A stretch of DNA of 49,879 bases from Planctomycetia bacterium (GTDB taxonomy: Bacteria; Planctomycetota; Planctomycetia; Pirellulales; Thermoguttaceae): the NCBI GenBank assembly GCA_030535245.1, contig JAUNBJ010000012.1:1-49879 (forward strand), given 5' to 3'. Below the pieces are notes generated by a model. It was given only the letters and a program-made list of their open reading frames with translations. It did not search any database and had not been told where the DNA came from. This document shows positions 44,408 to 49,879 of the stretch, piece by piece. A program made the position numbers and the translations under genes. Each line of letters opens with the position of its first letter. Position 1 is the stretch's first letter.

Positions 44408-47074
44408 ATGAAACGCCTGTTGGGAATTTTACTGGTGGGTCTGGGGTTATCGGCGGCGACCTGGGGGGAGGAACCGATCTGGCGGTGTATGCTGGACACG
44501 CCGGGGCCGGTTTTTCATCCGGAGAAAACGAACGGACAGTTGGACGGGGCGTTGCCGGTCGGGCTGGGGCCGAATTATTTTGGGTGGCAGAAATCCCGTG
44601 TAAAGACGTCGTACGGGGAGGAAGCGGGAAAGAAGTTCTGCTCGATGCACGTTAGCAATGCGCTTGCGGTCGGGCCGCAGTTTGTCCTGGCGATTCCGAA
44701 ACTGGAGGAGGGGAAATATTACCGCCTGACCGCCACGGTGCGGAATTTTTCGAGAGGACGGTTCAGCCTGTATTTACGCGAGAAGCCGGCCCCGTATCGG
44801 AGTTTGGGGGCGGCGGTTTCGATCGAACCTTCGGGGGAATGGGAAACGCATTCGGCCTTTGTGAAATTTCATAAACCGGCGTCGGATCAATACGGGCTGT
44901 TCTGTACTTTGGATAGCGACGGGCGGTTTGATTTGCGAGAATTTTCGATTACCGAGGCGACGGCGGCGGAGTATCGGTTGCAGGGATCGGGAGGGATTCT
45001 CCAGAACATCGTGCGTCCCTGTACGACGTGGCGGAATTTTTTGGCGTCGAGTTGTTTTCCGTGGGGGGTTCCTGCGGGGTGGAACTGCCGACGGGGGACG
45101 GCGACGGTTTCGGACGACATGACGGGGCCATCGGGGCAGCGGGCGCTGCTGTTGGAGCCGGGCGAGGGGGAGAAGCCGGGGCCGGTGCTGTTTTCCTCCC
45201 CGTTCCAGACGCCCGACCCGGCGAAGGTTTACACGGTTTCGTTCTCTTATAAGGGGGCGGGCCGGCCAACCTGCAACGGGAAAACGTTTGCGGCCTCCGA
45301 CACGTGGCAGCGTGCTCAGCTGGACATTCAGGTTGCCGAGGACAGGCCCTGTTGCGTGCTGGAATTTTCGGCAGACGGGCCGTTCTTTTTAGACGCGGTG
45401 CGTGTTTCGGAAAAAGGGGAGACGTCGTACTCTCCGGCAGGCAAATGCGAAATTGCGTTGGGCGTTCCCCGTTCGGAAGCAAGCGAGGCTCGGATTCAGT
45501 TTGACGACGAACAGGCCGGGTTGGTTTACCAGCTCGTTGGGGATTTTTCCGGGGTCGTGTTGCGTGGCACGGTGACGAATCTGTGGGGCGAAACGCGTGA
45601 TTTACCGGAAATTCGTCCGACCGCCGCGACGGGGAAGTTGGACTACCTTCTTTTCCCGGAAACACCGTTCGGGCAATTCCGGGTCAATCTTCAGGCGTTT
45701 GCGGGGGAAAAGCCCTGCTCGATGGTGGCGGAATATGTGGTCAGTCGTTTTCGTCGCCCGGTGTATTGGGGGAAAGATGCTCCCCATTCGCCGTTCGGGA
45801 TTCACGAGGAGGCGATTCCGCAGCTTTTAACCGGCCTGAAGGCGGGGGGGATGAACTGGATTCGGCTGCACGACGGCGGATTTATTTACTGCATGTGGAC
45901 AGGCCTGGAACCGGAAAAAGGGAAATGGACGTTCTTCGATTCGGCCATTCAAACTTATCGTAAAAGCGGCATGATGCTGTACGGGCAGCTGGGCGGGGCA
46001 CCCCTGTGGGCCAGTTATTACGCCAATACGGAATTTCAGCCGGACGGGTATCGCAAATATTTCAGCGTTCCGACCGACGAACATCTTCCCGATTTCGAGC
46101 ACTATGCCTACACGGTGGTGAAACATTACGAAAACGATATTCACGACTGGTTCGTCTGGAACGAGCCGTGGGGCGGCGGCTTTTTTCATCGTGATTACGA
46201 CAAAGAGAAAAAAGCCTACATCGGGTTCGAGAACCAGGGCGAAGCGTATGCCAAAGTCATGAAGGCGGCGTACCGCGGGGCAAAACGTGCCAACCCGAAC
46301 GTCCGCGTCACCGGATTCAGCACGTTTGGAAACGGGACGCAGTTCACTTCCCAGATCGTGGATGCGGGGGGATACGAGGCCTGCGACGAAATCGATTATC
46401 ACGAATACGTTCCCCGGACGTTCGGCTTTCCGGATGACGGGAATCGGGAAATTCTGGAATCGGCGTTCGGCCCGATCGTGCAGAAATACGGGAAAATCGA
46501 CAAGGCGATCATCATGTCGGAAGGGAGTCCGTTGAGTAACGGTTCCAACCAGGGAGCACCCTTGCAGGGGATGTACCGACACGTGCTCCCGTGGGACAAC
46601 AACGACCGGTACAATACGCAGGCCGACGACGTGGTACGATACGTCATGTCGCTGCTTGGCAACAATGTCAAGCGGGTGTTTCTCTACACTGCCCACGGGC
46701 ATCAAAACCTGACGCGAAGTGCGTTCCAGGTGCTTTTGGGGGCCGATGGCTACCCGCACCCCACACTGGCCGCCATGTCAACGTTCACATACCATGCCGA
46801 GGATAGCCGTTTCGTCGCGTACAAGGAACTCTGCCCGCACGTTTACGCCGCCCTGTTCCAGAAAAACGACGGTTCCTCCTTTGCCGTAATCACCGGTAAG
46901 CGACAGGCTTGGGCGAAAATCCACTGCTCCCTTGCCCACGCGAAAGGGGAAGATTTGTATGGCAATCCGCTAACATTCCCCATGGAATACCATGGATTTC
47001 TACTTTACGTAATTTCCAACGAAACGGCGGACGTTTTACGCGACGCCCTTTCCGGAACACCCGAGGGGAATTGA
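44408..47074 (+). CDS. Exported clan-A glycosidase (GH39-like)
   Basis: An 888-aa protein with a signal peptide (MKRLLGILLVGLGLSAATWGEE) and GGAGG before the ATG. Residues about 25-360 contain two beta-sandwich, carbohydrate-binding-like domains (YYRLTATVRNFSRGRFSLYL; KVYTVSFSYKGAGRP). The catalytic TIM barrel starts near residue 460 (HSPFGIHEEAIPQLLTGLKAGGMNWIRLHD) and carries WNEPWGGG with E586 as the likely acid/base and IIMSEGSP with E705 as a possible nucleophile, the order and spacing of clan GH-A retaining enzymes, closest in feel to GH39. The C-terminus ends in a small beta domain. Substrate unknown. Its TGA lies inside a heptamer array. Confidence 0.75.
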   Translation: MKRLLGILLVGLGLSAATWGEEPIWRCMLDTPGPVFHPEKTNGQLDGALPVGLGPNYFGWQKSRVKTSYGEEAGKKFCSMHVSNALAVGPQFVLAIPKLEEGKYYRLTATVRNFSRGRFSLYLREKPAPYRSLGAAVSIEPSGEWETHSAFVKFHKPASDQYGLFCTLDSDGRFDLREFSITEATAAEYRLQGSGGILQNIVRPCTTWRNFLASSCFPWGVPAGWNCRRGTATVSDDMTGPSGQRALLLEPGEGEKPGPVLFSSPFQTPDPAKVYTVSFSYKGAGRPTCNGKTFAASDTWQRAQLDIQVAEDRPCCVLEFSADGPFFLDAVRVSEKGETSYSPAGKCEIALGVPRSEASEARIQFDDEQAGLVYQLVGDFSGVVLRGTVTNLWGETRDLPEIRPTAATGKLDYLLFPETPFGQFRVNLQAFAGEKPCSMVAEYVVSRFRRPVYWGKDAPHSPFGIHEEAIPQLLTGLKAGGMNWIRLHDGGFIYCMWTGLEPEKGKWTFFDSAIQTYRKSGMMLYGQLGGAPLWASYYANTEFQPDGYRKYFSVPTDEHLPDFEHYAYTVVKHYENDIHDWFVWNEPWGGGFFHRDYDKEKKAYIGFENQGEAYAKVMKAAYRGAKRANPNVRVTGFSTFGNGTQFTSQIVDAGGYEACDEIDYHEYVPRTFGFPDDGNREILESAFGPIVQKYGKIDKAIIMSEGSPLSNGSNQGAPLQGMYRHVLPWDNNDRYNTQADDVVRYVMSLLGNNVKRVFLYTAHGHQNLTRSAFQVLLGADGYPHPTLAAMSTFTYHAEDSRFVAYKELCPHVYAALFQKNDGSSFAVITGKRQAWAKIHCSLAHAKGEDLYGNPLTFPMEYHGFLLYVISNETADVLRDALSGTPEGN

Positions 47075-47097
47075 TAATTGATAAGTGATAATTGATG
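47070..47097. repeat. Heptamer array spanning the glycosidase stop codon
   Basis: Four 7-bp units (attgata, attgata, agtgata, attgatg). The TGA stop codon (47072-47074) is part of the first unit. Confidence 0.8.
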
Positions 47098-47160
47098 TTG
47101 TTCGGGTGAAAAGAGAACTGCGTGCGGGGGAAAGTTCGCGAATGGTGCGGTTTCAGGCGT

Positions 47161-48378
47161 TTAAAGCAGCTGGATTTCTCGTCCTCCTCCGGTGAGGCAT
47201 TCGCCGCCCGATGGGGTGACGCGGTACGTATCCTCTACGCCGACCGTGCCGAATCCGGGAATCCCCTTTTTCGGCTCGACGGCCAACACCATGTTTTCTT
47301 CCAGCGGCTCGCAAAATCCCCGTGCCAGCACCGGATATTCGTCGATATGCAGCCCCACTCCATGCCCCAGAAATTTGACCTTTCGCGCTCCAAACCCTTG
47401 AAAATTCGGTAGAAAATCGTCGGGTAACGATTCCATGATCTGTCGATAAATCGCGTCGGGCGTGTTCCCCGGAACCAGAAGTTCGGCAATTCGGGATTGG
47501 ATTTCGCGGCACTTTTCATGGGCGGCCAACGCGTCGGCGGGGATCGTCGCTTTTCCGGAACCACGGAAAAAATAGACCTGCGTTTTGTCCGTATGGTAGC
47601 CGTTGACCCCAAACCCCATATCCGCAAACACGCTTGTTCCGGGGGACAAAAAACATGACCGGTCGCCCACAAACGGAATGGCCGCCGACATGCCGCGTGA
47701 ACCGCCGGGGCCGTCGAAATTGGTGGGATACAGCGCATTGGTGCCGAACGCATACTGCCCGATCCCCACTTCGTTTTGGAACATGGCGAAGCGCGAAACC
47801 CCCTGATACCCAAGTTTCACGGCCGCTTCAAAAAGCTCCGCGACAAAATCGGTTTCCGACATCCCCTCTCGAAGGAACGTGGGAACGATCTCCTCCAAAA
47901 GCTGGCGGTGAAGCGACCCCGACGTTTGCATCCACCCCAGCTCCCATGCCGATTTGACGCTCCGCACCCGTGCCACCACGCCGTCCAATCCCACCACGCA
48001 GGACATCGACAGGTGTTTCTGCATCCGTTCGAGCATGGCCAGCGGAAGAACCTCCCGCTCGACACACGTTTTTCCCAACGGTTTCCCCAATTCCGCCGCC
48101 GCGTCCCGATAACTTTCCATCGGCACCACCTCCCCGGCAGGAAGGGACGATTCATCACAGGCACGCTCAAAACTCCGCCGTGCGAAATACCGTCGCAGGC
48201 CGTCTCGCCGAAACACCAGCAGTCCGTCCTGCATCGTTCCGGCAAAGTAAAGGTGATGAACGCGGTGCACCAGAATCGCCGTTTCCCAATCGGGCACGGC
48301 ACGTTCCATGGCAGCGAAAAAACGCTCTTTTCGTGCGTCCAGTTCCGCCAGCGGCGTCGGTTCGTTCCATCGGTCCAT
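47161..48378 (-). CDS. M24-family metallopeptidase (Xaa-Pro aminopeptidase type)
   Basis: A 405-aa cytoplasmic enzyme. The N-terminal creatinase-like domain (1-145) ends in VRSVKSAWELGWM; the pita-bread catalytic domain has all five metal ligands: D253 (FADMGFG), D264 (YHTDKT), H339 (GHGVGLHIDEYPV), E368 (VLAVEPK) and E382 (VGVEDTYRV). It should be an active dinuclear metal peptidase releasing N-terminal residues before proline; related pita-bread enzymes with other substrates exist, so the exact one is open. GGAGG lies 12 nt before the ATG at 48378. It starts 32 nt after the RnfC/PduS-like gene and is probably in its operon. Confidence 0.85.
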   Translation of the reverse strand: MDRWNEPTPLAELDARKERFFAAMERAVPDWETAILVHRVHHLYFAGTMQDGLLVFRRDGLRRYFARRSFERACDESSLPAGEVVPMESYRDAAAELGKPLGKTCVEREVLPLAMLERMQKHLSMSCVVGLDGVVARVRSVKSAWELGWMQTSGSLHRQLLEEIVPTFLREGMSETDFVAELFEAAVKLGYQGVSRFAMFQNEVGIGQYAFGTNALYPTNFDGPGGSRGMSAAIPFVGDRSCFLSPGTSVFADMGFGVNGYHTDKTQVYFFRGSGKATIPADALAAHEKCREIQSRIAELLVPGNTPDAIYRQIMESLPDDFLPNFQGFGARKVKFLGHGVGLHIDEYPVLARGFCEPLEENMVLAVEPKKGIPGFGTVGVEDTYRVTPSGGECLTGGGREIQLL

Positions 48379-48410
48379 CCGTTGTTTCCTCCAGAAAAAG
48401 AGCGGTCGTT

Positions 48411-49724
48411 TTATCGCTGAATCCAGATACACTCTGCGTCGATTTGGGTGACGGTGCCGGAAATGGACGCGTGAACGGCCGCCCCCAGCCCCACCGGTTT
48501 GCCAATCATCATGCCGCGTTCCACCGTGTCGCCCACCGAAACGACCGGTTCGCACGGCTTGCCGATGTGCTGCTTCAACGCAATCGCCACCACGCTCGGC
48601 TGCACGCGGTCGGAACGTGCCAGATCGAGGGGGCCGTGATTCTCGTAATCGATCAACCCCAGGCGGCGAATCAGCTTCGGGATCGGCGTCTGGCGGTTTT
48701 GCATATGCTGGTCGGCACGATGTTTCCGGAACGTGGGATGTTCCCACTTTTGCCCCGAAGCGGCCCACTGTTGACGATTGTGCTGGCAAACGTTTCGCGG
48801 ATCCAGCCCCTCCGGACACGAACAGCGGGAACAAAGATTGCAACCGCTGCAAAACTGCGTTCCCGGAACGAGCACGTCGGCCCCGAACATCAGGCTTCGC
48901 ATCGCTTTATGCGGTTCTATCGGGTGCCCCAGCAGGTTCCGTGGGCAAAGCTGCGTGCAAAAACTGCACTGGTCGCATGCGCTTTTGGCAATTTTGGCAA
49001 TTTCCCGCCAGTCCCGACGGATTTTCAACACGAGCGAATGATTCTGCGGCAGCAAAAGAATCCCGCCGGTCGTTTTCGTGACGCGGGCCGTTTGCGGGGC
49101 ATTTTCGAGGTATCCCATCATCGGGCCGCCGACAAGATACACAGGATCGGCAATATTCGCCCCCCCCGCCGCACGCACGACCTCCTCCAGCGTCACCCCC
49201 AGCGGAACCCGCAACGAAACCGGATGGTCGATGCAACCGCCGACGGTTAGAAACTTTTCCGTCACCGGCAAATTCCGCATGACGTTCCCCAGATTGTACG
49301 ACGTCTCCACGTTCAGCACCACGGCCCCCACCTGAATCGGAATGCCTCCCGGTGGAATGACCCGCCCCAGGGTCTGATAGACCAAAAGGAACTCGTCGCC
49401 GCTGGGATACACGTCGTCCAGCGGGCAGATTTCCATGTTCTCCGGAAGCTGGGACTGTACCCCGTCGATCAGGTCGCCATATTTCCGTTTCAGTCCGATC
49501 ACGACCCGCTCGGCCCCGACCAGCTGCCGGGCGTTTTCCAAGCCCAGAATCACATCTTGCGTATAATGCCGCAGAATCTCTTTGTCTTTGTGCAAGAGCG
49601 GCTCGCACTCGGCGGCGTTGACGACCACCGTATCGGCTTTGGAATTTAGTTTGACATGGGTCGGAAAACCCGCTCCACCCGCGCCCACGACGCCGGCATC
49701 CGAAATATGTTCCACCGTAAACAT
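48411..49724 (-). CDS. RnfC/PduS-like iron-sulfur flavoprotein
   Basis: A 437-aa protein resembling cobalamin reductase PduS and the Rnf complex subunit RnfC. The N-terminal GVVGAGGAGFPTHVKL and NAAECEPLL motifs form the NADH/FMN-binding part (residues 10-45); an SLBB-like segment lies near 160-190; two [4Fe-4S] motifs follow, C250-x2-C253-x2-C256-x3-C260-P and C292-x2-C295-x2-C298 with more cysteines to C303. The C-terminus has a barrel-sandwich motif (VVSVGDTVERGMMIGKPVG). Size and order fit PduS (about 450 aa) better than RnfC with its long C-terminal tail. It would pass electrons from NADH to cobalamin or another acceptor. No other Rnf or microcompartment gene is in view. The ATG at 49724 has GGGA about 8 nt before it. 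Confidence 0.85.
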   Translation of the reverse strand: MFTVEHISDAGVVGAGGAGFPTHVKLNSKADTVVVNAAECEPLLHKDKEILRHYTQDVILGLENARQLVGAERVVIGLKRKYGDLIDGVQSQLPENMEICPLDDVYPSGDEFLLVYQTLGRVIPPGGIPIQVGAVVLNVETSYNLGNVMRNLPVTEKFLTVGGCIDHPVSLRVPLGVTLEEVVRAAGGANIADPVYLVGGPMMGYLENAPQTARVTKTTGGILLLPQNHSLVLKIRRDWREIAKIAKSACDQCSFCTQLCPRNLLGHPIEPHKAMRSLMFGADVLVPGTQFCSGCNLCSRCSCPEGLDPRNVCQHNRQQWAASGQKWEHPTFRKHRADQHMQNRQTPIPKLIRRLGLIDYENHGPLDLARSDRVQPSVVAIALKQHIGKPCEPVVSVGDTVERGMMIGKPVGLGAAVHASISGTVTQIDAECIWIQR

Positions 49725-49825
49725 GGCTTTTCCCGATTGAAATTGGAAATACTCAGCAAAACGGCCCCCATTGTAACACATCCCGTGCGGTTTGTACAGG
49801 GCAAGCCCCGGAAAAGAGGGTGGCC

Positions 49826-49866
49826 GGGTGCGATCAAATTTTCTGCGCGCCGTACAAATTCCCCTT
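49826..49866. repeat. Dispersed 41-nt repeat, copy 2
   Basis: Same element as 14680-14720, with five mismatches. It is followed by a small hairpin ccccttc-ttt-gaagggg, and the window then ends in gaaggggta, which looks like the beginning of a further copy (compare caaggggtag at 14649). Confidence 0.7.
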
Positions 49867-49879
49867 CTTTGAAGGGGTA

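Overview
The window looks like chromosomal DNA of a planctomycete (Planctomycetota), probably an anaerobic or gut-type polysaccharide degrader. The taxonomic evidence is two DUF1559 pseudopilin genes with the H-X9-DG tail, a protein combining an SHD1 domain with Sel1 repeats, PEP-CTERM surface proteins, a GYF_2/DUF4190-type membrane protein, an HU-like protein with a Lys/Ala-rich tail, and a Tat-exported Gfo/Idh/MocA oxidoreductase. The anaerobic lifestyle is an inference from an RnfC/PduS-like iron-sulfur protein and a LarA-like protein. I see no rRNA, tRNA, CRISPR array, transposase or phage gene.

Left part (1-9887). After a small GYF_2-type membrane protein on the + strand comes a tight seven-gene minus-strand operon, read from 9887 down to 730. 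It encodes a 1149-aa exported SHD1 + 28x Sel1-repeat protein, an exported 309-aa protein, two lipoproteins of similar plan, two different FtsX/LolC-type permeases and a LolD-like ATPase. The last genes are spaced 1 nt, -4 nt and 12 nt apart. I do not recognise this gene set as a described system; it is my best candidate for a new envelope machine.

Middle part (10341-31779). This holds a 1414-aa exported GH106-like rhamnosidase fused to a DUF6807 (PmoA-like) domain, a giant PEP-CTERM beta-helix ORF that appears to be two genes joined in frame, the first DUF1559 pseudopilin, RarA, an exported GH78 alpha-L-rhamnosidase, PyrF, an HU-like protein, a coupled SDR/LarA-like pair and an exported beta-helix enzyme.

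Right part (31949-49724). This holds a PMI-like cupin, an Old Yellow Enzyme-type oxidoreductase, a GNAT acetyltransferase, a small glycosyltransferase, a GH-like + PHP-like fusion protein, MiaA, a small membrane protein, the second DUF1559 pseudopilin, a Tat-type Gfo/Idh/MocA oxidoreductase, a clan-A glycosidase, an M24 peptidase and the RnfC/PduS-like protein. The glycosidases, Gfo/Idh oxidoreductase, cupin, SDR and LarA-like enzyme fit extracytoplasmic breakdown of rhamnose-containing polysaccharide with later conversion of the sugars or sugar acids; specific substrates are inference.

Repeats are unusually informative. A GC-rich palindromic element has been inserted in frame into the leader peptides of both pseudopilins and is related to hairpins between convergent genes. 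Short arrays of 7-bp units abut gene ends at three places. A 41-nt sequence occurs at both 14680 and 49826. The first 88 nt of the two pilin cores are almost identical, including synonymous sites.
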